DNA of 64,000 bases from Rhodospirillales bacterium (GCA_021775095.1 JAJFII010000102.1:27828-91827), one strand, 5' to 3'. Shown: positions 1-9,217, numbered from the stretch's first letter. The notes: a model not told the origin generated them from the sequence alone. Numbers and translations are program-made.

Positions 1-78
1 TGCGTACGGTGAGGGGAGCTCTATCACAACGGGTGGAATTGGGTGGATTATCGGATGGGGCTGTGACATTGTTAATGG

Positions 79-1155
79 ATGGAAATGGATAAAAATACGG
101 ATGGCGCTTTTGATCTCGCCAACCTGAAAATCACACCTGCAATCTTGAATCTCATCGCCGAACTCGATGAGTTCATGGGCGCGTGGAAGGCCATAGGCCG
201 CATTTCGCCGGAGCGATTGTCCCGTTTAAGGCGGGTTGCCACCATCGAAAGTGTAGGCTTATCCACACGTATCGAAGGGGCGCGGCTGAGCGACAGGGAA
301 GTGGAGACGCTTCTCGGACGGCTGCAAATCAAAGCTTTCGAAACGCGCGATGAGTAGGAAGTCGCGGGATACGCCGACGTAATGGAAACTGTTTTCGCCA
401 ATAGCGAGGCCATTCCCTTAACTGAAAACCACATCCGTCAACTGCACCGCGATCTACTCAAACATTCCGCCAAGGATGAACGCCATCGCGGCGCATACAA
501 GACGCTCGACACCCCTATCGAAACGTTTGGGCCGGGCGGTGAAAGCCTTGGCGTTATTTTTGCCACGGCGAGCCCGTTTGAAACGCCGCGTCTGACGCAA
601 GAACTCGTTGATTGGACGCTCGAAGCTCTATCGGAAAAACACCACCACCGGCTATTGGTCATCGCCGTTTTTATCGTCGTCTTTCTTGAAATCCATCCCT
701 TTCAGGATGGAAACGGACGGCTTTCACGCATCCTGACGACCTTGTTATTGCTGCGTGAAGGCTATGGCTATGTCCCCTATAGCTCGCTTGAAAGCATTTT
801 TGAGCAAACCAAGGAAGACTATTACCGCGCACTACGCCGTACGCAAGCCACTCTTCGCAGCGATGCACCCGATTGGCAGCCTTGGATGGTCTATTTCCTC
901 GAAGCCTTGAGGCAACAAAAGCGCCGTCTTGAAAAGAAAATCGAGCGCGAAAAGCTGATCCTTGGAGATTTACCGGAGCTTTCCGTTCAGATACTGGAAC
1001 TCGCCCGTGAACAGGGTCGCGTGTCCGTTGCCGAAATCTCCGCCGTAACGGGCACAAATCGCAATACGGTCAAAGATCACTTGAAAGCGCTCACCAATGC
1101 CGGACATCTGGAACGCCACGGCGCAGGGCGTGGAACTTGGTACGCTCTGGCTTAA
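79..1155 (+). pseudogene. Fic family protein interrupted by an in-frame TAG
   Basis: Two open stretches in the same frame (79-357 and 382-1155) are parts of one Fic protein. The first ends ...FETRDE, then TAG at 355-357, then EVAGYADVMETVF, which is the usual continuation of this family (RDEQEVAGYA). A single CAG to TAG change explains the break. The downstream part keeps the whole catalytic core, with the motif HPFQDGNGR followed by LSR, and a C-terminal winged-helix-like region (about the last 60 residues, VSVAEISAVTGTNRNTVKDHL). Fic proteins transfer AMP or another nucleotide moiety to target hydroxyl groups. Either this is a recent pseudogene, or the 257-residue C-terminal part starting at ATG 382 is translated on its own, or the amber codon is read through. 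The start at 79 is the first usable ATG; nothing upstream is visible beyond 78 bases. Confidence 0.85.
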
Positions 1156-1213
1156 GGCCTTACCGCTCCAAACTTAACCACAAACCTCCGTTCAATTCAC
1201 TTACACAGTTCAA

Positions 1214-1396
1214 ATGACAGACCCCGTAAAATTGGCGATGGGAAAACATCATCCCGAGATTATGGCGACGGCGCAACTTGGGGCTCGCTATGGCATTACA
1301 CGGGAACGCCGACGTCAAGTGCAGGCCAAACCCTCGAGCCTGTTAAACCGATATATTCTTGGCGGGAAACCATCCCAAAAACAAAATCATTTCTGA
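1214..1396 (+). CDS. Small ORF with a sigma-70 region 4-like stretch, possible remnant
   Basis: A 60-residue frame. Residues 22-39 (LGARYGITRERRRQVQAK) resemble the helix-turn-helix of sigma-70 region 4.2, where the family usually reads like LGxRYGxTRERVRQIxAK. The rest does not resemble a sigma factor and no other sigma regions are nearby. There is no clear ribosome binding site. It may be a decayed piece of a sigma factor gene, or the similarity may be chance in a short non-coding stretch. The gap between the Fic gene and this ORF holds nothing else I can name. Confidence 0.25.
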   Translation: MTDPVKLAMGKHHPEIMATAQLGARYGITRERRRQVQAKPSSLLNRYILGGKPSQKQNHF

Positions 1397-1586
1397 CATA
1401 CTCCGTTACAATAAACAGCGATGACGACAAACTTCAGAAACATTGTTGCTGTTATATACCAATATCAAACATTCTCGAACGGCCACAAACCACAGGCTCT
1501 TCGGAGACTTCGTCAAAAATAGAGCAGATCAGAATTGTCTTATAATTTTTAATTCCACGATGTTAAAAAATATTCGGTACGCGCTA

Positions 1587-1614
1587 TTGACCTGCATCAA
1601 GAGCACCATATATT
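1587..1614 (+). promoter_or_regulatory. Sigma-70-like promoter with an overlapping FNR/CRP-type box
   Basis: TTGACC (1587-1592) and TATATT (1609-1614) are 16 bases apart and sit 40 bases before the start of the exported protein at 1654. TTGAC-CTGC-ATCAA at 1587-1600 fits the FNR/Dnr half-site pattern TTGAY-N4-RTCAA and overlaps the -35 hexamer. This is a sequence match only. A box covering -35 would fit repression or a class II arrangement. Confidence 0.45.
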
Positions 1615-1653
1615 AGCACCACCAAATGGCTATCCTAAAAAACAAAAACAAAA

Positions 1654-2031
1654 ATGAAAAACAAGAACAAAAACATTATGCACCGTTGGTCGAACTCTTT
1701 TGCAAAGCTAATGATAAGCGCACTGGCAGCCGTCCTGTTTTTGTCTGCGGCTCTGACCGTTTCTCATGCATCAACTATCGATACACCTAATGAAAATAGC
1801 TCCCGGTTGACGCTGGTTGACGCATTGCCGAAGTTGAATAATGACGGCCACTTTCACAGCCCCCATGGGGAGGATAAGTGTCACAGCGTTTCGTGCAATC
1901 TATTTTCCCCTTCGGTGATTCCCTTTTTGCGTTATCCGTCATTTGGGTATGTCGGGTTTACCCTATCGGCTGAGTGGCGCGACAAGTCCCTGCTTACATC
2001 CTTTTACAGACCTCCAAGAGATGTGATCTGA
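1654..2031 (+). CDS. Small exported His/Cys-containing protein at head of copper cluster
   Basis: A 125-residue protein with a basic N-terminus and a hydrophobic signal segment (about residues 16-36) ending in VSHAS, so probably periplasmic. The mature part has a short metal-ligand-like stretch, HFHSPHGEDKCHSVSC, and a tail rich in Phe, Tyr and Pro. It precedes the cupredoxin and multicopper oxidase on the same strand, and small exported proteins with His/Cys motifs are frequent beside copper-resistance genes. I do not recognise a named family. No strong ribosome binding site is seen; M9 (1678) is an alternative start. Confidence 0.6.
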   Translation: MKNKNKNIMHRWSNSFAKLMISALAAVLFLSAALTVSHASTIDTPNENSSRLTLVDALPKLNNDGHFHSPHGEDKCHSVSCNLFSPSVIPFLRYPSFGYVGFTLSAEWRDKSLLTSFYRPPRDVI

Positions 2032-2186
2032 GTTAAAATTGCGACATCTCTGATTCTTTAAGTTAGAAATGCGGCAACACGAATAACCAGAAATTTTGAA
2101 TAACTCGCTCCAATAGGCGCAGCTACATGATGTGCGCGATCTGTTGATCTTGGGCGAGTCCTGAATTCCCACAAGGATTAAATAAC

Positions 2187-2744
2187 ATGAATAAACTCCC
2201 TAAAGTAATCGCTATGACTTTCGTATCGGCAACATTGGCACTCGGTTCCGCACAGATTTGGGCCGCCGGGACGCACGGCAATGGCGGTCATGGCCAAGGC
2301 GGTCAATCAAAAATTGGTGTGGCCGGAAAAACCGCCGATGTGACGAGAACCATAGAAATCAAAATGGGCGATAATTTTTATGAACCAGAATCTATTACGG
2401 TTAAGAAGGGTGAAACCATCCGTTTTACGGTGAAAAATGCTGGTGAATTCGTTCACGAATTTAATATCGGTACAACGGCAATGCATGCGGCGCATCAGAG
2501 CGAAATGATGACCATGATGGAACATGGGATTTTACAGGCCGACAAGATCAACCATGCCATGATGAAAATGGACATGGGCGGCGGCAAGACGATGGAACAT
2601 AACGACCCCAACAGTATTTTACTGGAGCCAGGAAAGTCCGGTGACGTCGTCTGGAAATTTTCAGACGCGTCGAAAATTGAGTTTGCCTGCAATGTCCCGG
2701 GTCACTACGACGCCGGGATGATGGGACATGTTCGGTTTAACTAA
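2187..2744 (+). CDS. Periplasmic cupredoxin-domain protein (CopI-like)
   Basis: A 185-residue exported cupredoxin. The signal peptide ends near residue 26 (IWAAG) and is followed by a Gly/His-rich linker. The cupredoxin fold begins at about residue 52 (TRTIEIKMGDNFYEPESITVKKGE). Likely type 1 copper ligands are the His in EFVHEFNIG and the Cys, His and Met in FACNVPGHYDAGM near the end. An insert rich in Met and His (about residues 100-140) between these motifs could bind more copper. The CopI-like group works in periplasmic copper tolerance. It is followed 55 bases later by the multicopper oxidase gene. It has a plausible ribosome binding site (AAGGATTA) before ATG 2187. Confidence 0.85.
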   Translation: MNKLPKVIAMTFVSATLALGSAQIWAAGTHGNGGHGQGGQSKIGVAGKTADVTRTIEIKMGDNFYEPESITVKKGETIRFTVKNAGEFVHEFNIGTTAMHAAHQSEMMTMMEHGILQADKINHAMMKMDMGGGKTMEHNDPNSILLEPGKSGDVVWKFSDASKIEFACNVPGHYDAGMMGHVRFN

Positions 2745-2799
2745 AAACCTATAACAAACAATTCTCTAAACGTCCTTTTTAAAGGATATAGGAACTTCA

Positions 2800-4476
2800 A
2801 TGGAACGCATGCTTTCATTGGGAAAACGCGGCTGCTTTGCCGCCGCGTTTTCCCTGGCTCTGGTCCCCTACACCGCCCTGGCGGGTATCTATGATCTAAC
2901 AGTAGATAAAGTATCAATCGACACTGGCGCCTTCATAAAACAAGGCATTGGTTATAACGGGGCATCGCCAGGACCCATCTTGCGCTGGGAAGAAGATGAA
3001 AATGTCACCATCAATGTTACCAATAATCTGGACGAGACGACATCCATTCATTGGCATGGATTAATTTTGCCCTATCAGCAAGATGGTGTGCCGACGATCA
3101 GTTATGAGGGAATTAAACCGGGTGAAACATTCACCTATAACTTCCCAATCGTTCAATCTGGAACCTACTGGTTTCATAGCCACTCCGGTTTTCAAGAGCC
3201 GGACGGGGCGTACGGTGCCATTGTAATTAAACCTAAAAACCGCGAACCGTTCCGTTACGACCGGGAATACGTTGTGCAACTCACAGATAAACACCCGCAC
3301 TCTGGGGCACGGATAATGCGCAACTTAAAAACCATGCCCGATTATTATAACCGCCAGCAGCAAACAGTGGCAGATTTTTTCGACGACGCTTCAACCCGTG
3401 GGCTAAATGCGACAATTAAGGATCGTATGGCTTGGGGCAATATGCGAATGATGCCAGCAGATGTTGAAGACGTGCAAGGGTTCATACCCCTCATCAACGG
3501 TAAGGGCCCAGGCCAAAACTGGACCGGTCTGTTTGAGCCGGGCGAAAGGGTTCGGCTACGGTTTATCAATTCGTCGGCAATGGCTTATTTTGACATCCGT
3601 ATACCCGGCTTAACGATGACCGTCGTAAGTGCCGACGGAAATAATGTTCAGCCGGTCAAAGTTGATGAATTCCGTATTGCCGTCGCAGAAACCTATGACG
3701 TCATCGTCCGACCGACGGAGGATAAGGCTTATACACTATTTGCCGCATCAATGGGCCGCTCAGCCTATGGCCGGGGAACACTTGCGCCGCGCGAAGGCAT
3801 GGGTGCTGAAGTTCCCGATCTGGAAAAACGGCCGCTTCTTACAATGGCAGACATGGGCATGGATCACTCTAAAATGGATAGGGAAACTGGCGAAATGGCC
3901 GGTAGGGATCATTCGAATATGATAGGTATGGACCACTCCAAAATGGCTGTGAAAGAAGATCCTTTTTACGCGCCAGGAAGTGGGTTAGCTCCATCCCCAC
4001 AAGAAAAACGAATGTTTTTGTCCTACAAAGACCTCAAATCAATGAAACCTCTTTATGAGTATCGCAAGCCGACCCGTGAAATTGAAGTTCGTTTAACGGG
4101 CAATATGGAGCGATATATCTGGTCCATTAACGGTAAAAAGTATCACGAAAAAGAAGAAATACGTCTAAATTATGGCGAACGCGTAAGGTTTAAGTTTGTA
4201 AACGAAACGATGATGAGCCACCCCATGCACCTGCATGGGATGTGGTCGATCTTAGATACCGGCGCCGGAAAATGGAACCCGATCAAACATACGGTTAGTG
4301 TCGCGCCCAGTACCACACTTTACACGGAAACAGAAGTCGATGCCGTTGGTCAATGGGCATTCCATTGTCATCTGTCCTATCACGCCGCAAGCGGGATGTT
4401 TCGTCGGGTCGTTGTCGAAGGAGGTCCGCCAATCGCGCTAGATACCGCTGTCGACCGATGGGCACCAAAATCATGA
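2800..4476 (+). CDS. copA: Copper-resistance multicopper oxidase, CopA/PcoA family
   Basis: A 558-residue periplasmic multicopper oxidase. All four copper-binding motifs are present: HWHG (84-87), FHSHSG (125-130), HPMHLHG (474-480) and HCHLSYHAASGM (522-533), so type 1 and trinuclear copper sites should form. A Met/His-rich segment (about 345-385, repeated DHSKM units) is typical of CopA/PcoA and binds Cu(I). The N-terminus has a hydrophobic export signal, but I see no clear twin-arginine motif, unusual for this family, in which many members fold before export. It probably oxidises or sequesters Cu(I) in the periplasm. Its TGA overlaps the ATG of copB (ATGA), so the two are translationally coupled. 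Confidence 0.93.
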   Translation: MERMLSLGKRGCFAAAFSLALVPYTALAGIYDLTVDKVSIDTGAFIKQGIGYNGASPGPILRWEEDENVTINVTNNLDETTSIHWHGLILPYQQDGVPTISYEGIKPGETFTYNFPIVQSGTYWFHSHSGFQEPDGAYGAIVIKPKNREPFRYDREYVVQLTDKHPHSGARIMRNLKTMPDYYNRQQQTVADFFDDASTRGLNATIKDRMAWGNMRMMPADVEDVQGFIPLINGKGPGQNWTGLFEPGERVRLRFINSSAMAYFDIRIPGLTMTVVSADGNNVQPVKVDEFRIAVAETYDVIVRPTEDKAYTLFAASMGRSAYGRGTLAPREGMGAEVPDLEKRPLLTMADMGMDHSKMDRETGEMAGRDHSNMIGMDHSKMAVKEDPFYAPGSGLAPSPQEKRMFLSYKDLKSMKPLYEYRKPTREIEVRLTGNMERYIWSINGKKYHEKEEIRLNYGERVRFKFVNETMMSHPMHLHGMWSILDTGAGKWNPIKHTVSVAPSTTLYTETEVDAVGQWAFHCHLSYHAASGMFRRVVVEGGPPIALDTAVDRWAPKS

Positions 4477-5198
4477 TAAAGAAAATTTTTACGGCTCTTT
4501 GTGGAAGCTTTATGGCAGCATTAATATCCCCGCCTGAAGTTTGGGCGCAATCCAAAAATTTGCTGATCTATGGGGTTCAACTGGAAGAACTGGATCATCG
4601 CCGCGGTGACGAGAATGAAAGGTTATTTGCCTGGAAGGGAGACGCTTTCATCGGCACGGACGAAATAAAGCTGCGTTGGCTTGGCGAAGGTGAATATGAC
4701 CTGACGCCAAACACCTTTGAGGCAATGGAAAACAGCTTGGTTTTACAAACACCGATTTCAACCTTCTTTGATGTTAAAGGAGGCGTCCGACTGGACACGC
4801 CTAAGGGAGCTGATCGTTGGTACGGGGTTTTGGGTGTGACGGGTCTCGCGCCGCAATGGTTTGAAGTCGATGCGGATATTTTTGTGAGCGAAACGGCTGA
4901 AACATCGGCGCGGATTGATGTTGAGTACGAAGTGCTCATAACCAACCGCCTTACCCTTACACCTTCTGCAGAGCTGAACGTCGCATTTTCTGGCGATCCG
5001 GAAATTGCCATTGGGTCTGGCGTAACGGGCATCGAAGCGGGTTCACGCGTGAGCTATGATCTCATCGACAGATCGATTTCGCCATACATCGGTTTTGTTT
5101 ATGAGCGTAAGTTGGGACGGACCGAAAACCTGGCGCGCGCTGAAGGTGAAGATACGGAAGGTTGGCGCGCAGTTATCGGCACGAAACTGATGTTTTGA
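4473..5198 (+). CDS. copB: Copper-resistance outer-membrane protein CopB
   Basis: A 241-residue protein. The open frame runs upstream to 4353, but the start is placed at ATG 4473 because it gives a proper signal peptide (MIKKIFTALCGSFMAAL, cut near VWAQS) and an ATGA overlap with copA. The mature part matches the CopB/PcoB family: an early LLIYGVQLEELDHR segment, alternating beta-strand-like stretches and a C-terminal aromatic residue (GTKLMF) as in outer-membrane beta-barrels. The Met/His-rich N-terminal repeat found in many CopB proteins is absent, so this is a short form. It is presumed to act with CopA in copper tolerance at the outer membrane. Confidence 0.9.
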   Translation: MIKKIFTALCGSFMAALISPPEVWAQSKNLLIYGVQLEELDHRRGDENERLFAWKGDAFIGTDEIKLRWLGEGEYDLTPNTFEAMENSLVLQTPISTFFDVKGGVRLDTPKGADRWYGVLGVTGLAPQWFEVDADIFVSETAETSARIDVEYEVLITNRLTLTPSAELNVAFSGDPEIAIGSGVTGIEAGSRVSYDLIDRSISPYIGFVYERKLGRTENLARAEGEDTEGWRAVIGTKLMF

Positions 5199-5334
5199 AT
5201 TTTCAAGGGGGGCTCCGTAAAACCAGGCTTGCCATACGCACTTATATAATCTCGGGATAAGGGAGATCTACGTCCGATCTATTTGGACCTGTTAATGCTC
5301 TGCACCAATCTACCAATAATACCGTGGAAAAAAA

Positions 5335-7059
5335 ATGATAAACAAGCTGCGATTATATGGCGGTCTGGTCCTGTTTTTATTTGTAACCGGCCATTTGATA
5401 AATTTGTCTATGGGATTGATTTCTATTGATGCCATGAATAGGGGGGCAAAAATACTTTTGAATCCCTGGCATTCGCCATTTGGTATAATTCTGTTAACGG
5501 GAGCTTTTTCATCTCACATTTCTATTGCTATATGGTCGATTTGCAAGCGCCGTACGCTAAAGATGAGCATCAACGAAAAGGTGCAAATTATACTCGGTTT
5601 ATTAGCGCCTCTGCTGTTATTCGGGCACGTAATCGGGATCAGATTTTCCCCAGGGGCAGATGATTATATCGCAACTTACGACACGACGATTGCCCTCCTC
5701 TGGGTTATCTTTCCCTGGCGAGGATTAATTCAAGCGGGTGCAATACTGGTGGTTTGGTCACACGGTTGCATTGGAATAGACAAATGGCTCAATCATTATG
5801 CAACTTATGTAAAATTTAAATTATTCGCGGTATTTCTGGCCGGGCTGGTGCCGACTGTTGCGATTGCCGGTTATGTGGCCGCTGGCAATCACATATTGCA
5901 GGCTGCGGAACAGGAAAACTGGATTCTGGATTTGTTCGCCAAAGCCAACCTGTATCCTCAGATGATCGATATGGCCAACGCACGAGAATTTAAATTTCAG
6001 ATCGGCTTTGTTGCGTTCCTTCTGATCCTTTTTATCGCGCATACCATTCGTCCCTTTTTAGGGTCGCGCGCCAGTAAACCCCGAATTTTCTATTCACCCG
6101 GGGAAAAGGTTATTGAATTGATCGCCAATGCAACCTTATTGGAATCTATCAGAGCGGCCGATGTGCCCCACGCGCCAGTTTGCGGCGGACAGGGCCGATG
6201 CTCCACCTGTCGGGTACGCATTGGTCAGGGGGCAGGCGACTTGCCGCCACCAACCGAGAAAGAAACCAACATCCTGTCACCTGCAGCCTTGGCATTTTCA
6301 ATTCGCCTTGCTTGCCAATTATACCCCGCAAAGGATCTTGAGGTTACGGCAATTTTAAAACCAGGTGGCGGCCAAAGGAGATTTGGCATCAATAGCAAAT
6401 ACCAACCGGCTAAGGAAAGGGATGTCGCCTTTCTGTTTGTTGATATTCGTAATTCCACGGCCTTGTCGGAAGAGCGTTTGCCTTTTGACGTGGTTTATAT
6501 TCTTAATCTTTTTTTCGCTGAAATGGCTGATGCTCTCGACGAAACCAAGGGTCACTACGCGCAGTTCAATGGCGATGGCCTCATGGCGATTTACGGCATG
6601 GAGAGTGGTCCTATTCAGGGCTGTGAGGAAGCCATCGAAGGTGCAAAAACCATGTTTTCGAAATTGGTCCAGTTAAATGAACGGCTAAAAACTGAACTGC
6701 CGGCCGGTCTTAAGATTGGGATCGGAATTCATGCGGGCGACGCTGTCGTCGGTTCCATGGGTCCGCCAGACGCTCCAATAATTTCCGCCCTTGGCGATAA
6801 TGTCAATATCGCTGCCCGTTTGGAATCCTTAACAAAAGAGTACGATGTGCCGCTTGTCATTTCGACGACAGTTGCAAAACGAAGCGGATTGGTCATGGAT
6901 CATATTCCGGTCCACACGGTCCTGGTTAAAGGACGAACTCGTATGGTCGATATAAATACGATAAGTGATCCGCATCTGTTGACGACCCATAAACCGAAAC
7001 GATCCGTCACGAATGGCAACAGTCAGATGCAAGGTTTACCCCTGAACCGGGCGATTTAG
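5335..7059 (+). CDS. Membrane redox-sensing class III adenylate/guanylate cyclase with 2Fe-2S domain
   Basis: A 574-residue three-part protein. (1) Residues 1-240 hold about six membrane segments with His20, His61, His98 and His143 placed as in SdhC/FrdC-type haem b anchors; this resembles the diheme membrane anchor described for Sinorhizobium CyaC. (2) Residues 250-345 are a plant-type 2Fe-2S ferredoxin domain with Cys283, Cys289, Cys292 and Cys327. (3) Residues 362-550 are a class III cyclase domain: metal Asp370 (VDIRNST) and Asp414 (FNGDG), and the transition-state Asn/Arg in VNIAARLES. The adenine-selecting Lys position is Gln410, so substrate preference or activity is uncertain. It probably converts the quinone or membrane redox state into cyclic nucleotide. 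It stands alone 136 bases after copB. Confidence 0.88.
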   Translation: MINKLRLYGGLVLFLFVTGHLINLSMGLISIDAMNRGAKILLNPWHSPFGIILLTGAFSSHISIAIWSICKRRTLKMSINEKVQIILGLLAPLLLFGHVIGIRFSPGADDYIATYDTTIALLWVIFPWRGLIQAGAILVVWSHGCIGIDKWLNHYATYVKFKLFAVFLAGLVPTVAIAGYVAAGNHILQAAEQENWILDLFAKANLYPQMIDMANAREFKFQIGFVAFLLILFIAHTIRPFLGSRASKPRIFYSPGEKVIELIANATLLESIRAADVPHAPVCGGQGRCSTCRVRIGQGAGDLPPPTEKETNILSPAALAFSIRLACQLYPAKDLEVTAILKPGGGQRRFGINSKYQPAKERDVAFLFVDIRNSTALSEERLPFDVVYILNLFFAEMADALDETKGHYAQFNGDGLMAIYGMESGPIQGCEEAIEGAKTMFSKLVQLNERLKTELPAGLKIGIGIHAGDAVVGSMGPPDAPIISALGDNVNIAARLESLTKEYDVPLVISTTVAKRSGLVMDHIPVHTVLVKGRTRMVDINTISDPHLLTTHKPKRSVTNGNSQMQGLPLNRAI

Positions 7060-7210
7060 GGGCCGCGATCTGGCAACATATCAAGCAAAGGGTTGATCTC
7101 CGGTCGATCAAAAACAGCAAAACGAATGGTTGTATTGACAATAAGTCTGAATGTACTTTGTTAACTTGAGCGGTTGATCCTATTCTGGCCGGCTCCAACG
7201 GAACCTGGGT

Positions 7211-8662
7211 TCAGTCGGGCCGAACGGTACGTTCTGCTGGGAATCTAATGGTCACCGCTGTCCCCGTACCGACAACGCTGTCTATCATTAAGGTTCCGCC
7301 ATGAAGTTCCACGAGTTTTTTCGATAAGGGTAATCCGAGACCTGTTCCGCCGTGCGTCGTTTCAGGGGAGTGCCTGATTTGACCAAACGGCTCAAGCGCT
7401 TCCGCAATATCATCGGCAGCGATCCCAATACCTGTATCCATCACATTTAGCAATATCCGCCCATAATCATCCAATCGAGCACTTGCGGTCACATCGCCGC
7501 CATTCGGCGTAAATCGAATTGAATTCGAAAGCAGGTTGATAATGACCTGACGCAACAAGCGGGCATCCGCTCGAAGGTATGGAAAACCAGGTAAAACACC
7601 AGCAGCGAGATTTAGACATTTTGCTTCGCCGTGGGTTCGTACCAACAGAAAGGAATCCTTGAGCAGCTCCGCGATGTCAACGTCAGTTTCTTCAATGTCA
7701 ATCTCTCCGGCCTCAACCTTTGAAAGGTCAAGAATGTCGTTTATCACTTCCAACAAATGCTGTGCCGAATCATTAATATCCGCCGCATACCCGCTATATT
7801 TAGGATGCTTTAAATCTCCGAAGACGCCCTCGACCATGACCTGCGAAAATCCGATTATGGCGTTCAATGGTGTTCGCAGTTCGTGGCTCATGCTGGCCAG
7901 GAATTCAGTTTTTGCCCTGTTGGCGTTTTCCGCTTCCAGCTTGGTGGCGAGCAGTTTAGCCGTGCGCGTAGCGACGAGTTCCTGCAGACGCCCGCCCTGG
8001 CGGTGCAACTCCTCTTTCGAGTGTTCGGAGCGTATAAGCAGTTTATCGCTGGTGCGCATTTCGCGGAAGAGAAGAAATATGAGAAGACCGCCGCTAATGA
8101 TGACAGCGGTAAAAAGAAAGGCCGACTGTTGTAACAAATCGCGTGTATGGTTGCGTTGTTCAAGTGTCTTATAATTTGTATAGGAGGCGGTTTTCAGGAT
8201 GCTTGCGTGCAAGTCCTGAGCCAGTCCCTGGTACTCAAGGAGCATTTTCCGGTAGGTATCGCCGTCACCCCTCTGCAAGGACATCACTTGCGTTTCTGTC
8301 CTGCGAAGGATGTCCATCGCTTTTTTGGCGTTGGCGTTTACGCCTGAAATTTTATTGAACTCATCGCCCAACGCGCCCTTGAGAAGGACGTCGATGCGGC
8401 TCCATAGAATGTCGAAGCGGGTGACCACGTCTTCGCGGTGTATCTTTGCGTCTCCAGCAGCAAACCGATCCAGCACATTAAGGAAACGTAACAAATCAGG
8501 TTCGCTCTGCGAGATACCCCACAACAGGTTCTCCTGAACTGTACTTTCAAGCCGGGTGTTTTCTTGAATGTTGATAAATAGTGCTATGAATAAGCTGCCT
8601 GAAAACAGGATGATCGCTAGCGACAAAACGATGTATTTGTGATTTTGGATTATATTGCCCAT
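7211..8662 (-). CDS. Membrane sensor histidine kinase
   Basis: A 483-residue kinase with two membrane helices (about 10-32 and 181-199) bounding a helical periplasmic domain of about 150 residues. A coiled-coil-like linker (about 203-250) is followed by HisKA with phospho-acceptor His260 (SMSHELRTPLN) and a full HATPase domain (N box LLSNSIRF, DTGIGIA, and GGTGLGLPL near the C-terminus). No receiver domain or response regulator lies next to it, so its partner is elsewhere. It begins only three bases after the stop of the SUOX-fold protein, so the two form one unit; the exported protein probably provides or modifies the input signal. Confidence 0.9.
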   Translation of the reverse strand: MGNIIQNHKYIVLSLAIILFSGSLFIALFINIQENTRLESTVQENLLWGISQSEPDLLRFLNVLDRFAAGDAKIHREDVVTRFDILWSRIDVLLKGALGDEFNKISGVNANAKKAMDILRRTETQVMSLQRGDGDTYRKMLLEYQGLAQDLHASILKTASYTNYKTLEQRNHTRDLLQQSAFLFTAVIISGGLLIFLLFREMRTSDKLLIRSEHSKEELHRQGGRLQELVATRTAKLLATKLEAENANRAKTEFLASMSHELRTPLNAIIGFSQVMVEGVFGDLKHPKYSGYAADINDSAQHLLEVINDILDLSKVEAGEIDIEETDVDIAELLKDSFLLVRTHGEAKCLNLAAGVLPGFPYLRADARLLRQVIINLLSNSIRFTPNGGDVTASARLDDYGRILLNVMDTGIGIAADDIAEALEPFGQIRHSPETTHGGTGLGLPLSKKLVELHGGTLMIDSVVGTGTAVTIRFPAERTVRPD

Positions 8663-8665
8663 TGA

Positions 8666-9217
8666 TTATTCGACGGTCAACTTGTTGAGCTGCCATATGG
8701 ACCGTTCGTATATGGCGGTTTCTTTCAAGTGCGGGAAATCATCCAATGGATAGATAATCCAAAGGGGACCCTTATCGCGCACTCGCATGTATGTGCCGTT
8801 TTTTTTGGTGGCCAAAATCACACCGTATTTCTCAAAATCAGAAACTGGCACTATCACTTCGTAATCGTTGATGGCGTTGGCTCGAACCGACGAGCCATAA
8901 GCGCCAACCGCGTTGAGCACATCATGCGCAAGAACGCCCTCGAAAGTCGTTATTCCCTCGGTCCAAGGGGTCCAGGTCTTAATTTCCGTTGTGCCCAATG
9001 CCTCCAGCATGTCCCGGTCGAACTGGGCACCATCGGCGGTGTTGGTAACGGAAATTTTGCCCGAAATGGTCAGGATGACCTGGTTTTTAGGCGGCACCAG
9101 CGATTCCGCTGCCTGCGCCGCAATCGGGCCATAGGAAACCATCGTCAGATAGCCGCCGACAATTGTCATAAAAATCAACAGCGAAACTGGGGAACGCTGG
9201 TGCTTCATAAAAATCAT
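8666..9217 (-). CDS. Exported SUOX-fold (molybdopterin-oxidoreductase-like) protein without cysteine
   Basis: A 183-residue protein with an N-terminal export signal (hydrophobic stretch about 10-33, cut near AQAAE) and a domain like the oxidoreductase molybdopterin-binding (sulfite oxidase) fold: VILTISGKI at the start, TTFEGVLAHDVLNAVGA, NAINDYEVIVPVSDFEKYGVILA and GPLWIIYPLD. Enzymes of this fold bind molybdopterin and ligate Mo with a Cys; this protein has no cysteine at all, so it is probably a binding or sensory domain and not an enzyme. Related small proteins are often encoded next to histidine kinases, as here. ATG 9208 (MKHQRS) is a likely alternative start. Confidence 0.75.
   Translation of the reverse strand: MIFMKHQRSPVSLLIFMTIVGGYLTMVSYGPIAAQAAESLVPPKNQVILTISGKISVTNTADGAQFDRDMLEALGTTEIKTWTPWTEGITTFEGVLAHDVLNAVGAYGSSVRANAINDYEVIVPVSDFEKYGVILATKKNGTYMRVRDKGPLWIIYPLDDFPHLKETAIYERSIWQLNKLTVE

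Noticed and set aside
4353..4472. N-terminal extension of CopB
   Set aside because: It lies inside copA in another frame and precedes the real signal peptide; the ATGA overlap at 4473 is the natural start.
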